Assembly: GCA_029210805.1 (NCBI GenBank)
Contig: JARGGA010000003.1
Location: 1 to 36,417 of the forward strand
Length of the DNA: 36,417 bases
Direction: 5' to 3'
From: Candidatus Thorarchaeota archaeon
GTDB taxonomy: Archaea > Asgardarchaeota > Thorarchaeia > Thorarchaeales > Thorarchaeaceae
Numbering within the stretch: the first letter of the stretch is position 1; every line of letters starts with the position of its first letter. The notes under the pieces were generated by a model. It worked only from the letters and a program-made list of their open reading frames with translations. It made no database searches and was not told the origin of the DNA. The translations under genes were made by a program, and so were the position numbers. This document shows positions 8,578 to 17,043 of the stretch, one piece after another.

Positions 8578-9349
8578 TTGATTCAGCCTTCTTTTCGAAT
8601 AACAGAAAAGCAATTGTTCCTATATTTGCTAGAAGGCGCATATGTCTTGCATGGTCGCGTTGTAGATTGCCTGGTTACTATACTATTTGTTGTTGTTTTG
8701 GTGGGGACTGCCTTCCTCGCTCACGACCTCAAGAGCAAAGGACTCCAATGTGAAACGAATATGGACATGGATGTGGGATTCGGAAAAGTATCTTCTAGAT
8801 ACGCTTACCCATGTCGGGTTTGTAGAAAAAGAGCGCCAAGGTCTTTTCTCTCTTAGCATCACCAAAGTGAAACCGAAAGTGCATGATTCGGCAATAAAGC
8901 TACAGTCTATTTCAGCAGGAATCACAATTGCAGACTTCGTTAAGGCAAATAGAGAGGCATTCAAAGATGACACCTCACGACCACTAGAGGAAAACGAGTT
9001 GGAAGAATGGCTTGAGAAATCAGAAGGATTTCTTGCAGAATGTCAACTTGCTGCTGTTATTGATGAAACAATCGTTGGAACCGTGATGTCTGAGGTCATT
9101 ACTAATCCCATAAATGATGCAAATCATCGTGAGGCGTGGATATATGGATTAGGTGCATTAGAGCAGTATCGCAGACAAGGGATAGCCTCACTCTTGGTTA
9201 GTGAGCTGACTACCAGGTTGAGTAAGCAAGGTGTCAAAAAGATCTGGCTATTCACTGATATCGAAGGTCCGATAAGGAGTTTCTATGAACATGCTGGCTT
9301 TGTTCATGAGGCTGATTGGGTTGATCTCGATTTGGTGATTGATGAATGA
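8578..9349 (+). pseudogene. Tandem GNAT acetyltransferase with frameshifted first domain
   Basis: The intact part (frame from about 8687) holds a full C-terminal GNAT domain with the acetyl-CoA loop YRRQGIASLL and the closing FYEHAGFV. Before it lies the end of another GNAT domain: VKRIWTWMWDSEKYLL then LTHVGFVEKERQG, aligning with VKKIWLF and HAGFV of the second. The missing motif A of this first domain can be read in another frame, 8578-8745 (VGTAFLAHDLKSKGL), which implies a frameshift near 8740. The gene probably began at or before 8578 and was a double GNAT protein; about 200 bases separate it from the divergent SmAP gene, too few for a complete first domain, so there is also 5' loss. 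The C-terminal domain may still be functional if translated from an internal start. Confidence 0.6.
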
Positions 9350-9548
9350 TACATCAGGTTCAGATTTGCTATGCCTAAATCCGAAGACATTGGCTATCTT
9401 CTCACGGTAGATTGTATTCTCTCTGAAGAATTCGAGGATATGTAATTTTAGACTAGCATGAAATTATTGATTTACTCCCTAACCCATTGCGCGAGTTCGT
9501 GGGTTAAAATAGCCAAACTCATAGTAATCGTCATCATAGGGATGAACA

Positions 9549-10745
9549 ATGGGTGCTAGAATACAATACGGACTATTACTATTAATCGTCTTGATGCTTC
9601 CTTCGTTTTCTGTCACTGCTCCAGTAGTATCAGTGAACCAGAGTCGCTTCCATTCATTTGACACGTCACAACTCGAAGAGCATGCACCCATATACATCCA
9701 CAGTAACGAAGCCATACTGGAACAAGCTGCTGAAGAAGGCTGGCCGGGCACAGGAACCGCTGAGGATCCAGTCATAATCGAGGGGTACAAGTTCCGGGTT
9801 GCAAACCACATGATTCGGCTTTCATACACTGATTTGCATGTAGTAATTAGGAACAACGAGTTTGATGGTGTTGCAAGGGTACTTTGTGGCATTGTCCTGG
9901 CTGGCACGAGAAATGTCGTCATAGCAAACAATACCATCCATTTTACAGCGGTGGGGGTTCATCTAATCCGGTGTAATCTTACTACTATCTCAGGCAACGA
10001 AATTTATGATAACCAATGGGATGGGGTCTTTTTCGATTATTTCTGCTATGAGAATACAATTACAGGGAACGAATTCTACAATAATGAAGAAGGTGCACTC
10101 TTTGCGACTGGATACAACTGTAACAACACATTCAGTGACAATATCGTTCATGATAGCATGCACTCAGTTATCCTAGCTACAGGGTCTGATAACAATACAA
10201 TAAGCAACAACAGGATTTTCGATCTTTCTGATGATGGCCTATTCATAGCCACTTCTGGTAACACAATCACTGGAAATTGGATATACAATACTCAAGGTCA
10301 TGGTGTCACCATTGCATCATCCACTCATCAGAATTATGTAGTCGAGAATTGGATTGCCAACAATACAGGTTTTGGAGTGGCAATTAACTCAGCTGACAAT
10401 ACCATTGTTGAATTCAATGATTTTATCGATAACACACTTCCTCAGGCTTGCGACAACGGCACCGAGAATATATTCCACCAAAACTTCTGGAACGATTGGA
10501 CCGCTCGCGATGAGGATTCCAATGGATTCGTTGATCAACCATACTTGGTTTCAGGTACTGGTGGCAATATTGATGTCTCACCTATCGCAACAGCTCATCA
10601 CCTCACTCCTGTATGGTACAATACGACAACTGACCCCGGTCTTGATTTCGATATTGTTCCAATAGTTCTACTCGGTGGGGCCATGGGTGCTGCACTCATT
10701 ATTTTGAAACAACGCAAGTCTGATTATATGAAAGATTTCATCTAA
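9549..10745 (+). CDS. Secreted parallel beta-helix (NosD-like) surface protein
   Basis: A 398-residue protein with a signal peptide (YGLLLLIVLMLPSFSVTA), then the opening GWPGTGTAEDPVIIEGY typical of archaeal parallel beta-helix proteins, and repeated turns of the PbH1/NosD type (N-N-x-I, G-N-x-I: VVIANNTIHF, TISGNEIYDN, TITGNEFYNN, TISNNRIFDL, TITGNWIYNT). A C-terminal transmembrane helix (VPIVLLGGAMGAALIIL) and basic tail anchor it. Such proteins usually bind or modify polysaccharides, but no catalytic residues are identified. It is probably a cell-surface adhesin or sugar-binding protein. Confidence 0.85.
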   Translation: MGARIQYGLLLLIVLMLPSFSVTAPVVSVNQSRFHSFDTSQLEEHAPIYIHSNEAILEQAAEEGWPGTGTAEDPVIIEGYKFRVANHMIRLSYTDLHVVIRNNEFDGVARVLCGIVLAGTRNVVIANNTIHFTAVGVHLIRCNLTTISGNEIYDNQWDGVFFDYFCYENTITGNEFYNNEEGALFATGYNCNNTFSDNIVHDSMHSVILATGSDNNTISNNRIFDLSDDGLFIATSGNTITGNWIYNTQGHGVTIASSTHQNYVVENWIANNTGFGVAINSADNTIVEFNDFIDNTLPQACDNGTENIFHQNFWNDWTARDEDSNGFVDQPYLVSGTGGNIDVSPIATAHHLTPVWYNTTTDPGLDFDIVPIVLLGGAMGAALIILKQRKSDYMKDFI

Positions 10746-10866
10746 TGTGACAGTTGCGTTTCTGTGAAAAGCCATAAGAATACAAAGCAATTAGTAGCTG
10801 CAGGAGTGGCTCTATATATCCAGAACAAAATCAATCTACAGAAGTGCTGAAGGAAAACAAACCATC

Positions 10867-11697
10867 ATGAAACTCTATGATAGAGCTGTATCCGATTTGG
10901 AAATTGAATATGAGGACCGAATGATCGACACTCGTTTCGGGCACTCGTATGTTATCGTTACAGGTCCGGCTGGAGCCTTTCCTGTTGTTGTTTTGCATGG
11001 AGGGAATGAATACACTCCCAATACTTTACGAAATATCCTCTCGCTTTGTGATAAATTTCGAGTCTATGCCATTGAGACGATAGGACATCCTGGGAAGAGT
11101 GCTGAAACGCGACTCTCTCTAGATGAAGATAGTTATGGAGAATGGTTAGTTGATACGCTTGATGGATTAGATTTGGAATCAGTCAATGTCTTCTGTGGGT
11201 CATATAGTGCGAGTATTGCATTTCGATTGGCAAAGATTGATCCCGGGAGAATCAGCAAGATTGTGCTAGTATCTCCGTCGGGAATTACCAATGGATCAAC
11301 AATCACTTTCCTCAGAAAACTCCTCTTTCCGTGATTGTTCTACAGGATTTCACCTAGCCGGAGCAGATTGCTCAAAACAATTCATCCAATCATATCTGAT
11401 CCTGACGAGGATTTATTGAAATTTCTACAAGCTACTCTTAAACATGTTAAAATCAAAATGCCAACTCCACGCTCTATCACTAAAGACGAGATGCTTTCTC
11501 TTCATGCTCCTGTAATGATATTTTGTCAAAGTAATGACATCCTATACCCTGCAGAAAAGGTAATCTCCCAAGCAAGTGAAATCTTCCAGGATTTGGTTGA
11601 TATTGAATGCTTAGATGGAGTTCATTCGCCAACAAGGGAACAATTTGACTACATTACAGATAGAGTTTCAGTCTTCTTCAAAGCTCAATATGATTGA
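10867..11697 (+). pseudogene. Alpha/beta hydrolase interrupted by an in-frame TGA
   Basis: Two reading segments lie in the same frame, 10867-11334 and 11335-11697, separated only by TGA at 11332-11334. Read through, they form one 276-residue hydrolase of normal length. The first part has the oxyanion-side VVVLHGGNEY and a nucleophile elbow FCGSYSAS; the second has the acid (CQSNDILYP) and the histidine (LDGVHSPT), so all catalytic positions survive on both sides. That points to a recent nonsense mutation, a sequencing error, or readthrough. The substrate is unknown. TGA is a normal stop elsewhere in the window (cdrS, korB), which argues against general reassignment. Confidence 0.75.
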
Positions 11698-11762
11698 GCG
11701 AGAAAACAGTGAGTATCGCTAGGTTATTAACATCATAGCGCCCCGCCCAACTCAGCGGTAAG

Positions 11763-12602
11763 GTGAACATTGTGACAACACCTGCTCCTCATATCTCAAT
11801 TCCATATCTTCGTGAAGAAGCACTTCCGAGCCCATTTTGCCCAGGCTGCGGCAATGGAACTATCACTAACTCATTCTTGAAGGCTGTACGTGACTTAGGT
11901 CATGAAGACCTTTCCGGGTTTGCCTTCGTATCTGGAATTGGTTGTGGAGCTTGGATTCCTTCTCCCCACTTCAAGGCTGACACACTTCACACAACACATG
12001 GACGTGCTATTGCTTTTGCAACTGGTCTGAAGATGGCCCGTCCTGAACTGAAAGTGGTAGTCATTTCAGGGGATGGTGACCTCTCAACTATCGGAGGAAA
12101 TCACCTCATTCACGCTGCCCGTCGCAATATTGACATGACCGTTATATTAAGCAACAATTACAACTATGGGATGACTGGGGGTCAAGTGAGTGCAACAACT
12201 TTCACTGGGGATACAACTGCGACAACCCCCTATGGCAACCCTGAACGTCCCTTTGATATCGCTCGCTTAGTCGCTGCAGCAGGCGCAAACTACGTAGCAC
12301 GATGGACAACTGCACACCCGAATCAAGCTGCACGAGCCATGAAGACCGCGCTCCAGCGAAAGGGATTCTCATTTGTAGAGATGTTAAGCCAATGTCCTAC
12401 GGCATATGGACGACGAGCAAAGATTGGGAATGCACAGAAATTCCTTGAGTGGTTCAAGGCTCTTCCTGTAAGAAAACCAGACGACCCACTTACCTACACG
12501 GTACCAACACATGACGGAATTGACCTTGGTGTGTTTGTTGACCGCGAGGAAATCGGATTTGTAGAGTCAATGCAGAACATGGTCAGGAATATCCCGGAGT
12601 GA
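11763..12602 (+). CDS. korB: 2-oxoacid:ferredoxin oxidoreductase, beta subunit
   Basis: A 279-residue thiamine-diphosphate subunit. CPGCGNG (about 25-31) and GIGCGAW are the beta-subunit cysteine motifs. The TPP site is GDGDLSTIGGNHLIHAARRN followed by NNYNYGMTGGQ, the KorB-type signature. Together with the gamma subunit it would oxidise a 2-oxoacid such as 2-oxoglutarate to acyl-CoA and reduced ferredoxin. The start is GTG at 11763. The alpha subunit is not upstream, where only 65 bases separate it from the broken hydrolase, so the alpha and delta subunits must be elsewhere. Confidence 0.9.
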   Translation: MNIVTTPAPHISIPYLREEALPSPFCPGCGNGTITNSFLKAVRDLGHEDLSGFAFVSGIGCGAWIPSPHFKADTLHTTHGRAIAFATGLKMARPELKVVVISGDGDLSTIGGNHLIHAARRNIDMTVILSNNYNYGMTGGQVSATTFTGDTTATTPYGNPERPFDIARLVAAAGANYVARWTTAHPNQAARAMKTALQRKGFSFVEMLSQCPTAYGRRAKIGNAQKFLEWFKALPVRKPDDPLTYTVPTHDGIDLGVFVDREEIGFVESMQNMVRNIPE

Positions 12603-12607
12603 GTTAC

Positions 12608-13132
12608 ATGAGGAACGAGATTCGCATTGCAGGTACCGGTGGAATGGGCGTTGTTCTAGCTGGAGTCATCATGGGTAATGCAGCAATTCACGCAGGGCTA
12701 AATGTGGTACAGAGTCAGAGCTATGGCTCAGAAGCTCGAGGCACCGCTGCAAAAAGTGAGATCATAGTTAGTGATGGTGATATCCACTATCCCAAGGTCA
12801 GAAAATCAGACATCTTTGTTGTCATGAGTCAGAAGGCACTTGAGATGTATCTAGAAGATGCTAAAGAGAACAGCATTCTGATTATTGATCCTGATCTTGT
12901 TGATGTTTCAGGGATTGATCCTGGGTTCAAGGTCATCAAAGTACCAGCAATGCAAACTGCAGATGATATGGGCCTGCGATTAGTATCCAACATGGTGATG
13001 TTAGGTGCTCTGGCTAAAACAATCGAGATGATATCGATGGATGCACTTGAGAAAGCAGTAACCAGCGCAGTATCCGAAAAATATCTTGAGATCAACATGA
13101 AGGCTGTCAAGGCCGGGGCTGACTTTGTCTAA
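12608..13132 (+). CDS. korC: 2-oxoacid:ferredoxin oxidoreductase, gamma subunit
   Basis: A 174-residue gamma-chain with the opening RIAGTGGMGVVLAGVIMG, the family's nucleotide-like loop, and SQSYGSEARGTAAKSEI, a conserved gamma-subunit motif. It follows korB; a GTG overlapping the korB stop (12599) is an alternative start, but the ATG at 12608 has GGAG about eight bases upstream. Its last four bases overlap the 3' end of the convergent ubiquitin-like gene. It acts in the cytoplasm with KorB and unlinked partners. Confidence 0.9.
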   Translation: MRNEIRIAGTGGMGVVLAGVIMGNAAIHAGLNVVQSQSYGSEARGTAAKSEIIVSDGDIHYPKVRKSDIFVVMSQKALEMYLEDAKENSILIIDPDLVDVSGIDPGFKVIKVPAMQTADDMGLRLVSNMVMLGALAKTIEMISMDALEKAVTSAVSEKYLEINMKAVKAGADFV

Positions 13133-13407
13133 CCACCATGAACTAATGGAAGAATTATCAATTCATCGCCATCATCAAGCTTTGTTTCCAATCCATCAAA
13201 CAATCCTATGTCTGCATCGTTTCGGAGTAAGAGCGTATCCCTGTCCATCTGTTCTGAAGACGTCCACACATCTCTTACTTCTTCGTGTTCCCTGATGAGA
13301 TTGATCAGTACATCATTCAAGGTCGCATTATTGTCTGCTTTGATTTCATAGATATCTGATGACATTCTCGCCGCTATTGGACCCCGAAATCGGACCTTTA
13401 CTATCAT
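13129..13407 (-). CDS. MoaD/ThiS/ubiquitin-like protein ending in GG
   Basis: A 92-residue beta-grasp protein. VKVRFRGPIAA is the first strand, LNDVLINLIREH the helix, and DDGDELIILPLVHGG the final strand with a C-terminal diglycine. MoaD and ThiS carry sulfur as thiocarboxylate on this diglycine; archaeal SAMP proteins of the same fold are also conjugated to lysines. Either role needs an E1-like enzyme, which is not in the window. It converges on korC with a four-base overlap, so transcription from both sides may interfere. Confidence 0.85.
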   Translation of the reverse strand: MIVKVRFRGPIAARMSSDIYEIKADNNATLNDVLINLIREHEEVRDVWTSSEQMDRDTLLLRNDADIGLFDGLETKLDDGDELIILPLVHGG

Positions 13408-13544
13408 CTTGCTCAGGCATTGCTCATCTGAATCAATGATAAAGTCAACGGAGTGGCCTCATTTTATTGGCGTACTACACAAACCTAATAGCCAAACATA
13501 AATTTTCGATAATTCCTTCTATCAATAACTAGGAAGTATCAGAG

Positions 13545-14996
13545 ATGACGCTGTTAGCCAGACTTTTCGGACTAGAGAACGCAACAGAGTCCGGACTCCG
13601 TCTAGCTAAAATAATGGCTGTAGTTTTACCCCTTTTTGCAGCAACCTTTCAGATTTCCACTACATTCTGGATCATTTTCATTTCCGAATCTCTAGGTAGT
13701 GGTAACTATCTCGATGGTCTAGTCTTTGTTGGTGTTCTTACCGTCATCCAGTTTGGAGTTCAGGTGCTACTTGATTATCCGACAGGCGCACTAGGCGATC
13801 ACATCGGACAACGCTATGTAATTTCATCCGCACTTCTCTGTTATGCGGTAGCATTCTGGCTTACCGCGACACTGACCTTTGACACTCCCTTCTTTGTCTA
13901 CGTCGTGATTTTTGCTCTGATGGGTCTTGGTTCTTCACAAGAGAGTGGTGCATTCCATGCCTGGTTTGACAATAACTACCGTGTTGTCATGCCTGAGGAT
14001 AAAGATCGCAAGCAATACGGAGTATTTTGGGGCAAGGTAGGGATGCTATGGCAGGTATCCTCACTTGCGGTCATATTGCCCGGGAGTATCCTAGCGACAA
14101 TATTCTTCCGTGAAACTGTATTCATCATCCAAGCATTGTCATGTGTAGGCCTAGCCATAGTCGTAATGATAGTAATCAAAGATTTACCTGGAGCAAGAGA
14201 TGAAACCGAACCAAGGTCCGTGCAACAATATGGTGGTCTTCTCAAGGATGGAGTGAAGTTTCTCTTTTCATCTCGATTTGTTGCACTTCTCTTGTTAGGT
14301 GAGGTTGTAATCTGGAGTATGGGTACCGTATGGTGGAATATTGTGCTATTTCCGCTCTACTTTGCATACTTATTCAATGACATTGCAGTGTCCTCGTACC
14401 GCACACTCGTCTTCGTTCCAGAAGCAGTAGCTCAAGAACGGAGTGGAATATGGGCAAAGCGATTCGATCCGGTCAAGTGGACTCCGCGATTCAGATTCCT
14501 GCAGTTCTTGGGATTTGGGTTCAACATCGTCATTGCATTGATAATCTTTGCATTCTCCCCACCACTTGATGCTGCCAATATGGTTGGTTTGTTCATTCCT
14601 TTCACAGATATTGCCATAATTGAGATGCCTGGTGCATCAGTCGCGCCCATGGTTCTAATATTCATCCTCTTCATCATAACCGATGCATTTGGATCATTGG
14701 CTGGCATTCTGACTCAGCGTGTGATGCTTGATGTAGTTCCAAATAAGATACGCAACAGTGTCTACTCTCTACAACCTACTTTGACTCTGTTGTTAGCTAT
14801 GCCTTTTGTAGCATTCTTTGGCTGGCTGCTTCCTCTCCATGGATTTCCTGTCACATTTGGTCTGATGTCTATCGTGGCCCTAGTGGGGACTATCATGATA
14901 GTAGCAGGATTCAGGAACCCTATCCCGAAAATCGAAACTATCGCCCCCGCTACTCAGGAAGCAATTGAGATAGTAGGGGAGATGGAAGCTACCTGA
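13545..14996 (+). CDS. Major facilitator superfamily transporter
   Basis: A 483-residue multi-pass membrane protein, with about 12 hydrophobic segments and the MFS A-like loop LDYPTGALGDHIGQRYV between helices 2 and 3, close to the DxxxGxxxDRxGR form. A long cytoplasmic loop in the middle (about residues 195-225) is typical, and a second inserted loop around 290-310 (YRTLVFVPEAVAQERSGIW) is unusual. The substrate cannot be read from the sequence. It ends one base before the mch stop, a tail-to-tail arrangement. Confidence 0.85.
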   Translation: MTLLARLFGLENATESGLRLAKIMAVVLPLFAATFQISTTFWIIFISESLGSGNYLDGLVFVGVLTVIQFGVQVLLDYPTGALGDHIGQRYVISSALLCYAVAFWLTATLTFDTPFFVYVVIFALMGLGSSQESGAFHAWFDNNYRVVMPEDKDRKQYGVFWGKVGMLWQVSSLAVILPGSILATIFFRETVFIIQALSCVGLAIVVMIVIKDLPGARDETEPRSVQQYGGLLKDGVKFLFSSRFVALLLLGEVVIWSMGTVWWNIVLFPLYFAYLFNDIAVSSYRTLVFVPEAVAQERSGIWAKRFDPVKWTPRFRFLQFLGFGFNIVIALIIFAFSPPLDAANMVGLFIPFTDIAIIEMPGASVAPMVLIFILFIITDAFGSLAGILTQRVMLDVVPNKIRNSVYSLQPTLTLLLAMPFVAFFGWLLPLHGFPVTFGLMSIVALVGTIMIVAGFRNPIPKIETIAPATQEAIEIVGEMEAT

Positions 14997-15953
14997 TTAG
15001 AGTTCCAATGACTGTTTCAATACCTCGACATTTAGCTCTCCTGCTTCGTAAACTTCATCGTTGGTGATGTCTTTGATAGTGACCTTGGCTGGACTGAAGA
15101 GAAGAGGGTCAACCTTGTAGAAATCGAAATCAAAGCTCTTGAATAGCTTGTAGAAAGGTTGTCCATACTGCTCTGAGTTTGAAGAAGGTGCGTCTTGTGT
15201 CAGCTTCTTCAAGTCATCTCCTTCGTCAGGTCGAATATCATAGTAGGTGGAACCTGCATACAGAATACAGTCGTTTGTAGCACCCATCATCTTGTTATCC
15301 TTCGTACTCACCATCGGCGCAATTGGAGCCACACCATGACCTCTTCTTATCTTCCTTACATCGAAACCAAGTTCATGTAGCTTGTGTGCACCGACCTCAA
15401 CAACCCTAGCTGATATCTGAATCGACCCTGCCAAACAAGCAGTTGGTGCAACTATGAGGTAGAGGTCCTTTGTTTCTATACCACATTTTCCAGCAATGTA
15501 CTCTATCACATTATCAGGTGGAGGAGTCCTTGTTTCAAGAAGCAGTACTCCTACCTTTGCATCATCTTTGTATTCTAGCTCTTTGTAGATTTTCTCTTTT
15601 GCATAGAGTGCCCTTGCAGGTCCAGATCCCATGGCAAAGTACCCATCCTCGTTTATGATCCAACCAGCATACTGCGACCCCATAGTCGAGATTGCAGGCT
15701 CATCAGTTGAAACAATCACAGAGGGGAGCGTAACATCTCCAATTGTGACCTCAGACAGTTTGACAACACCATACCCACCCAGACAGACCTCGCCTAGTAG
15801 CCTTCCAAGTTCATCTGTGCCAGTAACTTCTATTCCAGCATCAATGATAGTAGCTCCATTCCCTGATTTTGTCACTGTACAGTCGAGTTTCTCTGCGTTG
15901 TTCATCATCTCTTCTACAATCTCAAGTCCTTTCTCGTTCACACTAATTGTCAT
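14997..15953 (-). CDS. mch: Methenyltetrahydromethanopterin cyclohydrolase
   Basis: A 318-residue cytoplasmic enzyme that interconverts N5-formyl- and N5,N10-methenyl-tetrahydromethanopterin. Family features visible are ISVNEKGLEIVEEMM at the N-terminus, GYGVVKLSEV, LLETRTPPPDNVIEYIAGKC, TACLAGSIQISARVVE and RRGHGVAPIAP, with normal family length. I choose the ATG at 15953, with AGGGG seven bases upstream; an in-frame ATG at 15974 overlaps the end of fwdC. It is the second gene of the fwdC-mch unit and works after Ftr, encoded about 2.8 kb away on the other strand. Confidence 0.95.
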   Translation of the reverse strand: MTISVNEKGLEIVEEMMNNAEKLDCTVTKSGNGATIIDAGIEVTGTDELGRLLGEVCLGGYGVVKLSEVTIGDVTLPSVIVSTDEPAISTMGSQYAGWIINEDGYFAMGSGPARALYAKEKIYKELEYKDDAKVGVLLLETRTPPPDNVIEYIAGKCGIETKDLYLIVAPTACLAGSIQISARVVEVGAHKLHELGFDVRKIRRGHGVAPIAPMVSTKDNKMMGATNDCILYAGSTYYDIRPDEGDDLKKLTQDAPSSNSEQYGQPFYKLFKSFDFDFYKVDPLLFSPAKVTIKDITNDEVYEAGELNVEVLKQSLEL

Positions 15954-15963
15954 AGAATATCCC

Positions 15964-16818
15964 CTAGGATTCATGTTCCATCATTTTTGCACGCACATAG
16001 ATCTCTTCTCTGGGGTCTCCCTCAGCAAAGTCTCCCATGTACTTGACCCATTTCTCAGAGGAAGGTATCTCCTCCGAAATGAAGTCTGGTCTTCGTGATT
16101 TTACATACCGGATGAAATAATTCGTGAATTCTCTCTCAGAAGTTCCACTTGGTAGGTATGTTGGAATGAGTGAATCTATCTTGCCGAGTACAATTATCAT
16201 TCCTTTTTTCGCAGATACGCCAGGTCTCTCAGCAAGGTTTCCACAGACAACGATAGTACCCCCTTGCATTTTTGCCGCTGCAAGTTCGCCTACATTCCCT
16301 TTCACCGCAAGGAAACCCTTACGCATCTGAGATGCTGCTTCCCTTCCTACATTTCCTGCAACATAGACCCGACCACCCATCATTCCTTCGAGGCTACCGC
16401 GATAACCAGCGCAGATCCTGTCAGCCGCATCCCCTTCTATCTGGATGTTTCCTCCCACCATCTCTGCAGCAGCCCAGGCATCAACAGAACCTTTCACGTG
16501 TATCCTGCCTGCAATCATTTCTGCACCAAGATACATGCCCACATCACCATTGACGGTGATTTTGCCCCCGTTCATGCCCTTTCCAATCATCTTCACTTTC
16601 TTGAGGTCACCTTCCACAACAATCTCGGTATCATCAGGAGTTTCTCCTGCTTCGCCATTGATGTCGAAAAAGTCCTTCAGTTCAAGCATCTGATTCCCTT
16701 GAAGGACTGGAAGTTTCCCGATCTCTTCCAGACTCTTGCCTGCAAAGTGACTGGGTGTGACTGTGTCCGCCTCAATAGGCAAGTCAAGCTCGGTTTTTAG
16801 AGTAAGATTCACAGTCAT
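15964..16818 (-). CDS. fwdC: Formylmethanofuran dehydrogenase subunit C
   Basis: A 284-residue protein made mostly of GXGXG repeats (GGKITVNGDVGMYLGAEM, AGRIHVKGSVDAWAAAEM, GGRVYVAGNVGREAASQM, GGTIVVCGNLAER), the right-handed beta-helix of FwdC and glutamate-synthase C-terminal domains. FwdC is a structural subunit of the CO2-reducing formylmethanofuran dehydrogenase, which makes or oxidises formyl-methanofuran. The start is taken at the ATG at 16818; an in-frame TTG lies four codons upstream. A TATA-like TATTTATG near 16859-16866 on the minus strand suits this operon. Other Fwd subunits are not in the window. Confidence 0.92.
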   Translation of the reverse strand: MTVNLTLKTELDLPIEADTVTPSHFAGKSLEEIGKLPVLQGNQMLELKDFFDINGEAGETPDDTEIVVEGDLKKVKMIGKGMNGGKITVNGDVGMYLGAEMIAGRIHVKGSVDAWAAAEMVGGNIQIEGDAADRICAGYRGSLEGMMGGRVYVAGNVGREAASQMRKGFLAVKGNVGELAAAKMQGGTIVVCGNLAERPGVSAKKGMIIVLGKIDSLIPTYLPSGTSEREFTNYFIRYVKSRRPDFISEEIPSSEKWVKYMGDFAEGDPREEIYVRAKMMEHES

Positions 16819-16893
16819 ATGCCTAACCAACTCAAAGAATTCTGATTACTACCCCACCTCATAAATACTATGCAAAACCTCTCTCTTACAATT

Positions 16894-16989
16894 GTGAGTG
16901 AACTGGAAGAAACTTCTGTGCACTGTCCCGTCCAAGGTATGTACCCTTCTCGCAATCCCGAAGACGAAATCAAGTTACTCCACCTCTAA
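16894..16989 (+). CDS. Possible 31-residue leaderless small ORF
   Basis: GTG at 16894 opens a 31-codon ORF (SELEETSVHCPVQG...) ending in TAA. A TATA-like CATAAATACT at 16859-16868 lies about 30 bases before it, so a leaderless mRNA is possible, although the same AT-rich element can serve fwdC on the opposite strand. No homology is recognised. The rest of the 16831-17043 gap shows nothing else. Confidence 0.3.
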   Translation: MSELEETSVHCPVQGMYPSRNPEDEIKLLHL

Positions 16990-17043
16990 GAAATCTCTTG
17001 TATTCTATTGAATTGAAGGTGCGATTGTTTGAGTAGTAGGGTG

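Noticed and set aside
9371-9445. 24-codon ORF between the GNAT and beta-helix genes
   Set aside because: Acidic peptide without ribosome binding site or promoter at a useful distance; cannot be told from chance.
11332-11334. Genome-wide reassignment of TGA
   Set aside because: TGA is the natural stop of cdrS, korB and acr3 in this window, with tightly spaced next genes in the first two.
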